A stretch of 64,000 bases of DNA from Methanococcoides alaskense (GCF_031454185.1 NZ_JAVDQI010000009.1:30556-94555); one strand, 5' to 3'. Counted from the stretch's first letter, positions 53,503 to 63,916 are shown. Made by a program: numbers and translations. Notes: generated by a model not told the origin, from the letters alone.

Positions 53503-56022
53503 ATGCTACACACAACTCTAAACTATCTGGCCCCCATCTCACTCATGCGTTCAGACAGGTGGCTAAATACATTTTTACAAAAAAAACCATTTAATACCCC
53601 TAAAACAAATATTAATAATATAGCAAAACAAGCACTTAGCGACTATCACCCATACAAGCACCGCAGAGAAGATCAGAAGTTTGCTCTTGGGAATTGTTTG
53701 GATGAAAATAGCACTACGGGGTATTCGCTGAACTTTTTAGGGAAGCTTGCGGATGAATTTCTTGAGAATAAGGGAGATCGGGTTGAAATTAATCCAAAAA
53801 CATTGGACGACTGGTCCAGATTAATTTCAAAGGTAGATCCTGTTTGGATATTGGGATGGAAATATGCAGAATTGCTTTGGAATGATGAACTGACGGTTTC
53901 ACAGTTTGCTCAGCTTGATGGAAAGCAATGTCCAAATGCATTTCCGGAACAGGATAAAACGAAAGAATTTGCTGACAACCATGCTCATCTTAATGGCACT
54001 GGAAGTTCGAATTTTGGACTTTTTAGTTTTTCATGGGAGCCTTATGAAAGTTCTAAACAAAAGCCTTGGCCAACATTTCCTGAGTTTAGCTACTTGAATA
54101 GTAATACAATTAAACAAGAGGACATACCGTTTATTCTGAATAATTTGTTCATATACATGGCTAAACAAATATTCTCATTGGGAGGAAGCAAACCAAATTC
54201 ATCCGACATTATATCTTTGCGTCCAAAAATCACTTCAATTGGATCTATTATCAAATTAATAGAAGCAAATAATATACCGCAACAACTTCTTGCAAGAGCA
54301 CGATCTGATTCAATTTCTCTTGATCACAAATGGCTCATGTTGATCACAGCACTGCTTTATGTAGAACGATATGATTAGGATAATCCAGATTATAAAATAG
54401 CATTGCGTGCATATTTGCATACAGCCAATATATTAAGAACAAAAATGATAATGGCTGGTGTTGGGCTTAACGATTTTGTAAAATTCTTTGACTTTCCTTA
54501 TCGAAAAGGAAACAGTGATAAATCCTACGAATCTTACTCATTTGATACTGATATGGCAGAAAATGTATCAAGAGAATATAAAATATCACCAAAGGATGCA
54601 AACTACAATAATCTTGAAGGAAAAGCTCTCAAAATCGTTAAAAGTAATAGAGATGGAAGGGTACAATTCGCAATTCACTTTATTAGAGAAATACCAAAAA
54701 GGTCTAGTCGATTTGATCGATTGCAAGAGATTAAAAGACGTAAAATACGCGATGAAGTTTATGATATCCAAAGAGTAATTGGGTCAACCGACCTACAAAA
54801 TAAAAGATTACGCATAAACGATCAAAACGATTCAAAGAATGTAAATTTAACCCATCTTCTACGTGGTATCGATATAGCAGGTAATGAAAATGCGTTGGCT
54901 ATTGAAATATTTGCTCCTGCTATTCGTATGTTGAGAAGTTCTAAGCAGAGGAATTTGACTGACCCGTATAAGAGAGTGAAAATGCCACATCTTACGGTTC
55001 ATGCGGGTGAAGATTATAGTCACTTGATAAGTGGATTACGTAATATTGATGAAACTGTAAGGTTTTGTGAGTTTAAAAGTGGCGACAGGCTTGGTCATGC
55101 GTTAGCACTTGGAATAGACCCACACTCATGGGCAGAAGGTCAAAGTGTAATTTACATACCTGCGGTAGAACATTTAGATAACCTTGTATGGTGCCACAAG
55201 CATGCGATTGGTGTTTCTTTAAGAAATCCTGAATTTAGTGGGATTATTGCATTGCTTGAAAAGAAGATACAATTATTATCTAAATTTGTGTACGAGGAAG
55301 AAACGTCTCCAGAAATACTTTTTAAAGCTTGGGAATTGCGCCGCAACTGTCCACTTTATGCATTGAACCTTGTAGAGCCGGGTCAAAATCAGCAGGTTGA
55401 TGTTTGGGCTCCTGATTTTACAAAGGGTAAAACCCCAGATAAGGAAGTCTATAAGCTCTGGTACAAATATTTACATTCAGAACTTAATAAGAATAGGACA
55501 CCCGGTGCAAAGGAACCAGATGCTCACAAAATCATTCGCATTCAAGTAAATTCAGATGGATATAATGACATTGATCTTAGCAGCGAACAGCCAAAGGATT
55601 GGATTACTGAAAAAGAACTTCATTTATTTAAAGCAATTCAAGATTACCTTATCCAAAAATATGATAATATTGGCATCATTATCGAAGCTTGTCCATCTTC
55701 TAACATATACATAGGCAGATTCTCGAATTATGAACAACATCCGATATTCCGTTGGTATCCTCCTGAAAGCAAACATCTTGTGATGGGTGGAGAATTCAAC
55801 AAATATGGATTGCGCACAGGTCCAATAAAGGTATGTGTCAACACTGATGATGCAGGAATTTTCCCCACAACTATTGCTAATGAGCACCGAATTCTTAAAG
55901 AGACAGCAATAAAGCGTTTTGGAATATCCACAGAACAGGCAGATCTTTGGATAAACAGGATTCGAGAGATCGGAGTGGAAGAATTCAAACGTAATCATCT
56001 TCCTTTGATAAATGAAAATTGA
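53503..56022 (+). CDS. rdrB: RADAR adenosine deaminase RdrB with one in-frame TAG codon
   Basis: One reading frame of 839 codons with a single TAG at 54376-54378 (codon 292) and no other interruption. The metal-dependent adenosine deaminase motifs are all present: NHAHLNGTG (His160, His162), VHAGED (His500, Glu503), GDRLGHA (His532) and NTDDAGIF (Asp782, Asp783). The deaminase core is split by long insertions, as in RdrB. Known RdrB assemblies deaminate adenosine or ATP-type substrates during phage infection. The gene begins 60 bases after rdrA and ends in TGA. Both catalytic halves flank the TAG, so a functional enzyme requires readthrough. Confidence 0.85.
54376..54378 (+). other. rdrB: In-frame amber codon in rdrB
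   Basis: TAG in the frame of rdrB between YVERYD and DNPDYKIAL. Candidate pyrrolysine site at residue 292. Confidence 0.8.
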
Positions 56023-56214
56023 AAGAACGTAAAATTATCAATCCAAAGGGGAGCTCAAATGAAAAGGACTTTAAAAGATCCCCATAAATATTGGTAGCAA
56101 TTACAATAATACAGTATATTTTATATTGTTTCAATTGTAATATTCAATCGAAAATATAATCCGCCACCACATTATAAATAAAATAACGTGTATTATAAAT
56201 TCTAAAGAGGTTTT

Positions 56215-57351
56215 ATGCGAACTTTAGTGATCTGTATCGACAGGGATAATGACCTGGGAGAAAAGGCGAATGTCTCCAGCCCGATAATAGGGCGTGAAGA
56301 TAATATCAAGGCTGCAGTGGAACTTGCAACTGTTGATCCTGAAGACTCCGATTCAAATACGATATTCGGAGGTATCAATGTCCTCAGTGAGCTACACTCA
56401 AAGGGTATTGATGCGGAAATTGTGACCTTTGCAGGGGACAAGAACGTAGGGGTAATATCAGATCAGAGGATAGTTGTCCAGCTTGATGCGTTCCTGGAAG
56501 AGAATGATATCACTAACGCGATCTTTATTTCCGATGGTGCAGAAGATGAAACCCTTATACCGATCGTCCAATCACGCGTCAAGATAGACTCCGTAAAACG
56601 AATAGTGGTACAGCAGAGTGCAAATCTTGAAAGTACATACTACATCCTCAAGAACGCATTTAATGACCCGAAGATATCACAAACGTTCTTCGTACCAATT
56701 GGTCTTACAGCATTGATATATGCGATATTCCTTCTGGCCAACTATCCAGAAGGTGCTATAATCGGCATTTCAGCAGCCATAGGTGCTTACATGCTTTATC
56801 GCGGATTCAATCTTGACCAGCCTTTAGCTCTTTTAAGAGAAAGGATGAAGGGCTCCTTCTACGAAGGTCAAATGACATTTGTGACAAATACAATTGCCAT
56901 AATCCTTGCAGTAATAGCCACAATGATAGGAGCGATCACGTTGTGGAATTACTTTAACGCAGGTGGTGGTTGGTATTATGGACTTATCACGTTATTTACC
57001 GTATTCATCAATGTCACGGTCTGGTGGTATGTGATAGCCATACTTTTTGCCAACATCGGAAAAATGGTCGACCTGAAAATAAACGATCATTTTTCACTAA
57101 AAGATGTTTCACCATCTCTATTCATTATAGCAATGGGATTGCTTTTCTGGGGTGCAAGTACCTACATACTTACAATCAGCGCATTACCCGGTGCAACGGA
57201 TCAACCCAACCTTAGCATCCAATATTTCATCTATTCAGTAGTAGGAGCGATAATAATTGCTCTTGCAGGCATTAAGATATCCCTGAATGGATCCTTTTCT
57301 GACACAAAACGTAAGATCAAGAAAGGTAAAAAGGATAAAAATAAGAACTAA
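56215..57351 (+). CDS. DUF373 family membrane protein
   Basis: A 378-aa protein of the archaeal DUF373 family. Residues 1-150 are a soluble alpha/beta domain (LVICIDRDNDLGEKA at the start, IFISDGAEDE later) followed by about six membrane helices (155-345) and a lysine-rich tail. The family is widespread in euryarchaea with no known function. GAGG precedes the ATG closely; a TATA-like ATTATAAAT is repeated twice just upstream. It is a core gene that marks the end of the rdr locus. Confidence 0.87.
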   Translation: MRTLVICIDRDNDLGEKANVSSPIIGREDNIKAAVELATVDPEDSDSNTIFGGINVLSELHSKGIDAEIVTFAGDKNVGVISDQRIVVQLDAFLEENDITNAIFISDGAEDETLIPIVQSRVKIDSVKRIVVQQSANLESTYYILKNAFNDPKISQTFFVPIGLTALIYAIFLLANYPEGAIIGISAAIGAYMLYRGFNLDQPLALLRERMKGSFYEGQMTFVTNTIAIILAVIATMIGAITLWNYFNAGGGWYYGLITLFTVFINVTVWWYVIAILFANIGKMVDLKINDHFSLKDVSPSLFIIAMGLLFWGASTYILTISALPGATDQPNLSIQYFIYSVVGAIIIALAGIKISLNGSFSDTKRKIKKGKKDKNKN

Positions 57352-57369
57352 ACCGACAAATTACCACCC

Positions 57370-58134
57370 ATGAGCGTAGATGTAGCAATACTTGGTGGTG
57401 TCGGATCCTCTTCTTTTACAGATGGAGACACAAAGATCATAGCCACACCCTATGGAGATGTAGGAGTGTACATCATCCATAACAATGGGAAGAGCATCGC
57501 AATGGTCCCCAGACATTCAGGTGCAGCAGAACATGTGCCTCCACACATGATCAATTACCGTGCCATCGTATGGGCCATTCGCGAACTTGGTGTGAAAAGG
57601 ATAATAGCAACCAACTCAGTAGGCACCATGAAAGGTCATCCAATAGGAAGCTTTGTAGTGACTGATGATTTTATAGATCTTACCAAAAGCCGCATATCCA
57701 CATTCTATGATAAGGAAACCGTTCATGTGGACATGACGGAGCCATATTGTCATATCATAAGCAAATGTCTGATGGATTCCCTTGACAAAAAAGGTCTCAG
57801 CTATACCAGAGGCACATACGTATGCACCGAAGGACCACGTTTCGAAACACGTGCAGAAATAGCTATGATGAGCACTTTCGGAGACATCGTGGGAATGACA
57901 GGATTACCGGAAGTTGTGCTGGCAAGGGAACTGGAACTTTGTTATGCGTCCATTTGCACCATCACAAACCAGGCTTGTGGAATGGCCGATGGCAAGATAA
58001 CCGCAGATGAAGTTGTGGAAGAACTTAGTACAAAACAGGATATTCTGCTGGAAATACTGTTCGATGCCATCGACAACCTTCCCGTGGAAAGGGATTGTGG
58101 ATGCAAAGATGCGACCCACGGTGCACGCCTTTAA
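57370..58134 (+). CDS. mtnP: S-methyl-5'-thioadenosine/thioinosine phosphorylase
   Basis: A 254-aa purine nucleoside phosphorylase of the MTAP family. VPRHSGAAEHVPPHMINYRA binds phosphate and ribose. CTEGPRFETRAEI and GMTGLPEVVLARELELCYA form the base pocket. It recycles methylthioadenosine (or the inosine form, as in some methanogens). Starts 18 bases after the DUF373 gene. Confidence 0.9.
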   Translation: MSVDVAILGGVGSSSFTDGDTKIIATPYGDVGVYIIHNNGKSIAMVPRHSGAAEHVPPHMINYRAIVWAIRELGVKRIIATNSVGTMKGHPIGSFVVTDDFIDLTKSRISTFYDKETVHVDMTEPYCHIISKCLMDSLDKKGLSYTRGTYVCTEGPRFETRAEIAMMSTFGDIVGMTGLPEVVLARELELCYASICTITNQACGMADGKITADEVVEELSTKQDILLEILFDAIDNLPVERDCGCKDATHGARL

Positions 58135-58250
58135 GGCAAGTACAGAGATGACCTCAGGGGAATTATGCAAAAAAGATACCTACGATAGCTGGATAGACCC
58201 TGATGCTTGCTACCCAGTTCCCTGATCCAGAGGAGCGACAAGGTCATCAA

Positions 58251-58847
58251 TTAATTGCCCACCAGCGTTTCGATGAACTTTCCAAACCCTTCATTGTGAT
58301 CCCTAGCTGAAAATTCAAATATACTCACACCCGGATCGATAGCTTCAAGCATATATCTGATTGAAGATACCTTAGCCATATCTGTAGAATCGATCTTGTT
58401 TATTCCGATAATATCCGATTCCCTGATCTGTGTAATGATGAATTTTGGCAATTTTTCGATTTCACTGCTAAAAGTGCCTGCATCTAAAAGGTATACAAGC
58501 AGGAAGGACAGGTCCTCAAAAGGCATGTGTTCAAGACTTTCTTTTATCTGAACTGGAAAAGCAGTACCTTCAAGCTCTATGGACACAAACTCAGGAATAG
58601 ACTTTTCAGCCATCTCCTTTAATGTCTTTTCGACAGCAAACCGCAAACTGCAAGGCACACATTCAACAAATAATTCTTGTATAGATATTCCCTCAAAGGG
58701 GAGGGAACTCTCATCAAGCCTTGTATCGCCTTCACCTATAATTATTATTGCCAGTTTCCTGCTTCTTTCACCAAGATATGTTCCAATCTTGCTTATTAAG
58801 GTAGTTTTCCCACTTCCCTGTAAACCACATAAAAGAATTGTCCTCAT
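58251..58847 (-). CDS. CobW/HypB-like G3E-family GTPase
   Basis: A 198-aa P-loop protein with Walker A GLQGSGKTT (8-16), CVPCSLRFA (the CxxC metal-site region of the G3E family), an ELEGTAFP segment and the GTP-specificity motif NKID. It lacks the C-terminal CobW domain, so it resembles HypB/UreG metallochaperones. The metal and client enzyme are unknown; nickel or cobalt delivery would suit a methanogen. Confidence 0.8.
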   Translation of the reverse strand: MRTILLCGLQGSGKTTLISKIGTYLGERSRKLAIIIIGEGDTRLDESSLPFEGISIQELFVECVPCSLRFAVEKTLKEMAEKSIPEFVSIELEGTAFPVQIKESLEHMPFEDLSFLLVYLLDAGTFSSEIEKLPKFIITQIRESDIIGINKIDSTDMAKVSSIRYMLEAIDPGVSIFEFSARDHNEGFGKFIETLVGN

Positions 58848-59090
58848 CGAACTCCCCGTATTATCTATTTGGACCTGTTAACGTATAAACATGGCCTTTT
58901 TGCCAACAAAAAGGAACTAAACAATATCAGTGTAAAGAAAATTTGAGAAAATAGCAGTTTTACTGGGAAAATTTATTTTCAAATAACAATGAAGTTCGGT
59001 GAAAAAAGCAGTGAACCTGATATGAAAGCAGTTGAACTCTTTAAGAAAAAAGGGAAAACAAAGGGAAATATTGCCCCATGCTGTCTTTCA

Positions 59091-59993
59091 TTATGCAATA
59101 TCCCTTGAAGTATCGATCTGCACACCTTCTGAAACTTTGAACTTGAGAACGTCCGAATTAGGCACCATTCCACGAATCTTGGGAATTGCGAGCTTGCTTA
59201 TTACATGATCACGGCTGTGGTCAACGCTTACATCGAAGATAACATCAGAAGCGTTAAGCACCTCATTTTCAAGACTCTCATCGTAGCATCCTTTCAATGA
59301 ATAAAGATAGACCATGCTATTGGTCTCTTTAGAGATTTCATAGATTATGTTGGTGAACCTCTTCAAGAGACCGGCATTCACATTGAGATTCATGAAAAAT
59401 GAGAAATTGTCAAAGATAATGTTGATATGTTCATCACCAGCATCTCCCTGGATGTTTTGCAGATTATATTCAGTGAATTCGATGATCTTGGAATCGACAT
59501 ACTCATTGCCTACATTATCGATCATATTGCCCGTTGGAGTAAAATAATACTCGCTGTAGATATCGACAAATGTGATGTGAGAAGGATCAAGATTCTGATT
59601 TATGATATCCCTCATGATATATTTAGGTCTGCGGCCTGTGGTAAAATAGTAGGTCTTGCGTGATTGAGTAAATTCGTAAAGGAAGACCTCTGCCATCGAT
59701 CGGGGATCCGCCGAAAAATATATCATGGAACTAAGTGGCAAACCACCGCCAAGGCTTCTGTCCAGAACGTAGATACCAGTGGGTGAAATGACAGGACCCT
59801 TATAGACTGGAGTTTGCAGCTCAGGTACTTGATCACGAGTAAGAACTTCCGTCTTTGGGACGGCACATAAGTCAAGTTTCCGACGGTTGAGAATGTCTTC
59901 AGAAGTAGATAATCCTTGTACTGCCGTATTTTGCTTCTGTGACGACTTTGGAGTAAGTATTACCTCCACACCCATCGAAAGCCTATCTGACAT
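59091..59993 (-). CDS. KaiC/RadA-like protein lacking Walker A
   Basis: A 300-aa RecA-superfamily protein. The TGIYVLDRSLGGGLPLSSMIYF segment (about 74-95) is the KaiC-like entry strand, but the expected P-loop Gly-Lys-Ser/Thr is absent (the loop reads SADPRS). A Walker B-like INIIFDNFSFF strand follows. The first 60 residues are polar and disordered. It is probably a non-hydrolysing regulatory homologue. It stands alone and diverges from the helicase gene. Confidence 0.75.
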   Translation of the reverse strand: MSDRLSMGVEVILTPKSSQKQNTAVQGLSTSEDILNRRKLDLCAVPKTEVLTRDQVPELQTPVYKGPVISPTGIYVLDRSLGGGLPLSSMIYFSADPRSMAEVFLYEFTQSRKTYYFTTGRRPKYIMRDIINQNLDPSHITFVDIYSEYYFTPTGNMIDNVGNEYVDSKIIEFTEYNLQNIQGDAGDEHINIIFDNFSFFMNLNVNAGLLKRFTNIIYEISKETNSMVYLYSLKGCYDESLENEVLNASDVIFDVSVDHSRDHVISKLAIPKIRGMVPNSDVLKFKVSEGVQIDTSRDIA

Positions 59994-60132
59994 GTCCTAT
60001 CCCCCATAACGTCATTACTCAGTACGAAATTATATTAATTCCAAGATATGCACGTTCAAATATATAAAGAGTGTGAATATATGTGGCCACACCTACACAA
60101 ATACAATCCTAAAAAGTTTTGGACAAACATGA

Positions 60133-60141
60133 TTTATATAT
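60133..60141 (+). promoter_or_regulatory. TATA box of the helicase gene
   Basis: TTTATATAT 26 bases before the ATG of the helicase, which would place transcription start only a few bases before the start codon, suggesting a nearly leaderless mRNA. No ribosome binding site is seen before that ATG. Confidence 0.5.
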
Positions 60142-60166
60142 GAGTGCACCTCTTTGAAATCAGAAA

Positions 60167-62644
60167 ATGACTTTGTGGACATTCCTAAAAGCTGAGAAAG
60201 CAAAGGTCATAGTAATGGCCATCAAGGACCGTAAAAGAGTGCCACTCCTAACCGGAGAGCTCATCCTCCACACATCTCCCGCAGGCCCACGTCCGCATAA
60301 ATTTCGCGTGGTCAAAGATGATAAAGAGGAGTTAAGACAACCAGAGGAGTTCATTGAGCTTCTCAGGATCTCAGAGCGCATTCTTATCGATGTTGAGAGT
60401 GAAAAGAGGAGCGAAGCTGCCGTCCGGGAACTTCTGGATGATTTCCACCTGGAATCGGAAGATGTGCATGTGTGCAGGTTCTGCCTGCTAAAGAAACAGT
60501 TCAATTTCATTAATAAGAAGTCGATCAAATATCATCACGAACTGATTTGCGAGGATTGTGCAAAGGAAGAGCTTGATATGGCACTTCGTAATGCACATAG
60601 TTATATTGGTGATGAGGCTGCAGATCGCATCCTGCATATCATGCTCACCACGCGTGACCTTGACCGCACTATAGGCATGCTGAGCCCGGAAGAACTTGAC
60701 CTTGAATATACACGGTTCGATACGATAGAGCAACAGACACATGCCAATAAGATAAAGATAAAGGATATTCCACTCTCAAAAAAGCTTAAAGATATACTGC
60801 TTCAAAAATCCGAGACATTCCTGCCGGTACAATCACTATCCATCGAAAAGGGATTGCTGGAGAGAAGGAATCAGCTTGTAACATCAGTTACTGCTACCGG
60901 GAAGACCCTTATTGGAGAGATAGCGGGTATTGAGAACATCTTGCATGGACACGGAAAGATGCTCTATCTTGTCCCTCTTGTGGCACTGGCAAACCAGAAA
61001 TATGATCAGTTCAACAAACGTTATTCAGGTATAGGGCTCAATACATCGATAAGAGTAGGAAGTTCGAAAATAAGAACATCGAAGACTAATAAGATGAAAA
61101 GGGGACTTGATGCCGATATTATTGTGGGTACCTACGAAGGCCTTGACGTTATACTTCGTACAGGGGATGCGGACCTTCTGGGACAGATCGGTACTGTGGT
61201 CATCGATGAAGTGCATATGATAGAGGACGCTGAGCGTGGTCACCGTCTGGACGGAGTTATCGGGAGGCTCAAATACGTTGCATCGGGTGCACAGTTCATT
61301 TACCTTTCAGCAACTGTGGCAAAACCAAAATTGCTCGCAAAAAGACTCAATGCCGAGCTTGTGGAATATGAATACAGGCCGGTACCCATTGAAAGACATC
61401 TGCTTTTCTGCCCGGAAAGCAGCAAGATCAGACTGATGACAAAGCTTACCAAAGACGAGTATGCCAAGGTCTCTTCGAAGGGTCACCGGGGACAGACGAT
61501 CATATTCACAAATTCACGCCGGAACTGTCACAGTATCGCACAGGCAATATCGATGCCCGCATCCCCATACCATGCAGGTCTTTCAATGGAGGAGAGAAAG
61601 AAGGTCGAAAGGCGGTTCGAGAAGGGAGACATACCGGTCGTGGTAACTACAGCAGCCCTTGCTGCAGGAGTGGATTTTCCGGCATCACAGGTCATCTTTG
61701 AATCCCTCGCCATGGGTATAGAATGGCTGAACATGCAGGAGTTCCTTCAGATGCTTGGCCGTGCGGGAAGGCCTGACTTCCATGACAGGGGTATTGTGGT
61801 CTTGCTTGCCACTCCTCAAAAGCATTATACCAGTGAGCAGACCGGTACTGAAGAGGAAGTTGCCATCAGGCTGTTGAATGGCGAGATGGAACATACGGAT
61901 GTGAAGTATGGTGAAGAGGAACAGATAGAGGAGATCCTGGCAACCGCTGCTGTGACCACATCAAAAAGGGACCTGAAGACCATACACAGGAACATGCTGG
62001 CGGACTTTGAATTTAATTCATTGCTTGCTAAATTGAAAAAGAAGAAGTTCATTACGATAAAGGATGATTCCATTGCACTTACGAAGTTCGGGAGTATTGC
62101 CGCAGGACATTTCCTTTCGATATCAAAGGCATTCTTGATACGTGATGCGGTCCTTTCCGACCATAGAGCCATAGAGATAGTCACAAATCTCGAGTTCTTT
62201 GAGGCTGTTTATTTCAAGTATGCAGCCCAGATATCAACTGCCCTGAAGATAAATATGCCTTCAAGGGTATTCCAGGGAGCTTCAATGGATATTGTTATGG
62301 AGGGTGAGAACCTTTCGAAACTTGAGACCAAGATGCAGGACCAGATACTGGACTTTGCTTCGGATTTCCTGACGTGTGGATGCAAGGATAGCCCATTTTG
62401 CGGGTGTCCTGAGCATTTGTTCTCCGAGAAGATCATCAACATGAGGATGGATGGTTATGATCCTATACAGATAGTCAGGCAGCTTGAGGATAAATACGGC
62501 ATTACTGCTTATCCGGGTGATCTGCTCGGATATCTTGATGATACTATAAGGAACCTTGATGCTGTTGAGAGGATAGCGGCAGTATATTCAAAGAAAGAGA
62601 TCGCACATTCTGCAAAAGATCTGAAAAAGCTCATTGAAGGATGA
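60167..62644 (+). CDS. Archaeal Ski2-like superfamily II helicase (COG1202 type)
   Basis: An 825-aa DExH helicase. Residues 1-200 form an archaea-specific region with a CRFC/CEDC zinc site. Then Walker A-like TATGKT, motif II DEVH, motif III SAT and motif VI QMLGRAGRP. The C-terminal part has helical domains and a CGCKDSPFCGCPEH cysteine cluster. Such enzymes are predicted to unwind RNA or DNA in repair or RNA processing. Start at 60167 is likely leaderless; an internal ATG 16 codons on (MAIKDRKR) is possible. Confidence 0.88.
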   Translation: MTLWTFLKAEKAKVIVMAIKDRKRVPLLTGELILHTSPAGPRPHKFRVVKDDKEELRQPEEFIELLRISERILIDVESEKRSEAAVRELLDDFHLESEDVHVCRFCLLKKQFNFINKKSIKYHHELICEDCAKEELDMALRNAHSYIGDEAADRILHIMLTTRDLDRTIGMLSPEELDLEYTRFDTIEQQTHANKIKIKDIPLSKKLKDILLQKSETFLPVQSLSIEKGLLERRNQLVTSVTATGKTLIGEIAGIENILHGHGKMLYLVPLVALANQKYDQFNKRYSGIGLNTSIRVGSSKIRTSKTNKMKRGLDADIIVGTYEGLDVILRTGDADLLGQIGTVVIDEVHMIEDAERGHRLDGVIGRLKYVASGAQFIYLSATVAKPKLLAKRLNAELVEYEYRPVPIERHLLFCPESSKIRLMTKLTKDEYAKVSSKGHRGQTIIFTNSRRNCHSIAQAISMPASPYHAGLSMEERKKVERRFEKGDIPVVVTTAALAAGVDFPASQVIFESLAMGIEWLNMQEFLQMLGRAGRPDFHDRGIVVLLATPQKHYTSEQTGTEEEVAIRLLNGEMEHTDVKYGEEEQIEEILATAAVTTSKRDLKTIHRNMLADFEFNSLLAKLKKKKFITIKDDSIALTKFGSIAAGHFLSISKAFLIRDAVLSDHRAIEIVTNLEFFEAVYFKYAAQISTALKINMPSRVFQGASMDIVMEGENLSKLETKMQDQILDFASDFLTCGCKDSPFCGCPEHLFSEKIINMRMDGYDPIQIVRQLEDKYGITAYPGDLLGYLDDTIRNLDAVERIAAVYSKKEIAHSAKDLKKLIEG

Positions 62645-62734
62645 GAGGGGTTTATTCCGAATGGGACAAAACCTTTTAAGCGATGTTAACAATTACTTTC
62701 CAAATAAGGCATTGTTTTTTAAGGATATATTAAT

Positions 62735-63106
62735 ATGACCGAAGAAAAGATCGCTCCCGAAGGGAAAGTTACAAAGAAGTTGAAGATAGAGGTCGTTAAA
62801 CCTGAGAACTTTAAACAGACCTATGCTATTGGTGCATTGGGTGGTCACAGTCCTTACGATTTTAGAATAGGTTTCTATAATGACAGTCCTAAAGGGTTTG
62901 AGAAATCTTCGAATTCACAGGTCATACAGAGGTCCATCGATACAGAAGTGATCATGTCACCTCTTGCCGCACTGGAGCTATCCCACTGGCTTGAACAGCA
63001 TATTCGTGATTTTGAGGCTATGTTCGGACCTATCGCGAAAGTTAAGAACCATCCGCGTGCAGTAGAACAGCCAGAAGATACAGCCGAAATACAGGGATAT
63101 ATCTAA
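62735..63106 (+). CDS. DUF3467 family protein
   Basis: A 123-aa protein with the DUF3467 pattern: YAIGALGGHSPYDFRIGFYND, then VIMSPLAALELSHWLEQHI and a final FEAMFGPI. The family is small, soluble and of unknown function in archaea and bacteria. It lies between the helicase and LSm genes, with its own AT-rich upstream region. Confidence 0.8.
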   Translation: MTEEKIAPEGKVTKKLKIEVVKPENFKQTYAIGALGGHSPYDFRIGFYNDSPKGFEKSSNSQVIQRSIDTEVIMSPLAALELSHWLEQHIRDFEAMFGPIAKVKNHPRAVEQPEDTAEIQGYI

Positions 63107-63243
63107 GAGATCACCTAAGATCTACAATTTGTGGGAACGATGTTTTACTTCTAATCGGTAACCATAAATAGTAGGCAGAACACTTTACTTTTTCCGTATA
63201 TAGTATTGATTATTATCTATTAACATGATGTGAGGATACAATC

Positions 63244-63468
63244 TTGTTCCCAAATAAGAAAGTTCAGAAAATGATTGGATCTAAGGTCCAGGTAGAGATG
63301 AAGGGCGACCAGCATATCCTTGAAGGTACATTACAGAGTGCTGATGATTACCTTAACCTGCATCTTGTAGACACCACAGAGCTCGCTGATGGCGAACGCC
63401 TACGATCACTTGGTTCCGTTGTATTGAGAGGAAACAACATAATATTGATAATGCCTGTAGAGAACTAA
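63244..63468 (+). CDS. LSm (Sm-like archaeal) RNA-binding protein
   Basis: A 74-aa Sm fold with Sm1 (GSKVQVEMKGDQHILEGTLQ, DDYLNLHL) and Sm2 (LGSVVLRGNNIILIMP) motifs. Archaeal LSm proteins form heptameric rings on U-rich RNAs. It starts at TTG 63244 with GAGGA seven bases upstream. It is followed by the winged-helix gene 23 bases downstream. Confidence 0.93.
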   Translation: MFPNKKVQKMIGSKVQVEMKGDQHILEGTLQSADDYLNLHLVDTTELADGERLRSLGSVVLRGNNIILIMPVEN

Positions 63469-63491
63469 GATTTTATTTCCCGGAAAGAACC

Positions 63492-63842
63492 ATGGAAATA
63501 GAAGAGAAGACTCTAAAGATCATACGCGATAGCAAGGAAGGCGTCTATCAGAACGAGCTCTGGAAGCTTCTGGAGATAGACAGCCGTAAATGCTCAAGGA
63601 TACTTAACAAGCTGATCAAAGCGGAGCTTATATCCCGCGAATCATCTGTTAACAATGGAGCCAGTACCTACCTTATTAAGGTAGTTACTCCAGAAGAGGA
63701 ATCCTTTGATCTGCTCCTTGCAGGAGAGATGTTCTCCCCTTGCGCAGGTTGCAGGCTTGCCTGCCAACCCGAAGAATGTGAACTGTTGTCAGCATGGGTC
63801 AGCCAGCTGGACGCAGAACCCGTAGAGACAGAAGAAGAATAA
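63492..63842 (+). CDS. Winged-helix transcription factor with cysteine cluster
   Basis: A 116-aa protein. Residues 1-70 form a winged helix (VYQNELWKLLEIDSRKCSRILNKL as the recognition region). Residues 80-102 contain a CAGCRLACQPEEC cluster that could ligate zinc or an iron-sulfur centre, suggesting a redox- or metal-responsive regulator. It follows the LSm gene and precedes tRNA-Glu. Targets are unknown. Confidence 0.8.
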   Translation: MEIEEKTLKIIRDSKEGVYQNELWKLLEIDSRKCSRILNKLIKAELISRESSVNNGASTYLIKVVTPEEESFDLLLAGEMFSPCAGCRLACQPEECELLSAWVSQLDAEPVETEEE

Positions 63843-63916
63843 GCCTTTCAAAGCGAAAGGTATATATTCTTAATACCCCTTATTGGGGTCGCTCCAATGC
63901 GAGCAAAAAACAGCGT

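Noticed and set aside
50773..56022. Four separate genes (50773-51072, 51142-53442, 53503-54378, 54403-56022)
   Set aside because: Each pair shares one frame, is separated only by TAG, and encodes parts of one conserved protein; the motifs needed for activity are split between the pieces.
58007..58225. 72-aa reading frame overlapping the end of mtnP
   Set aside because: Mostly a frame-shifted reading of mtnP; the short tail after 58134 has no start or family match.
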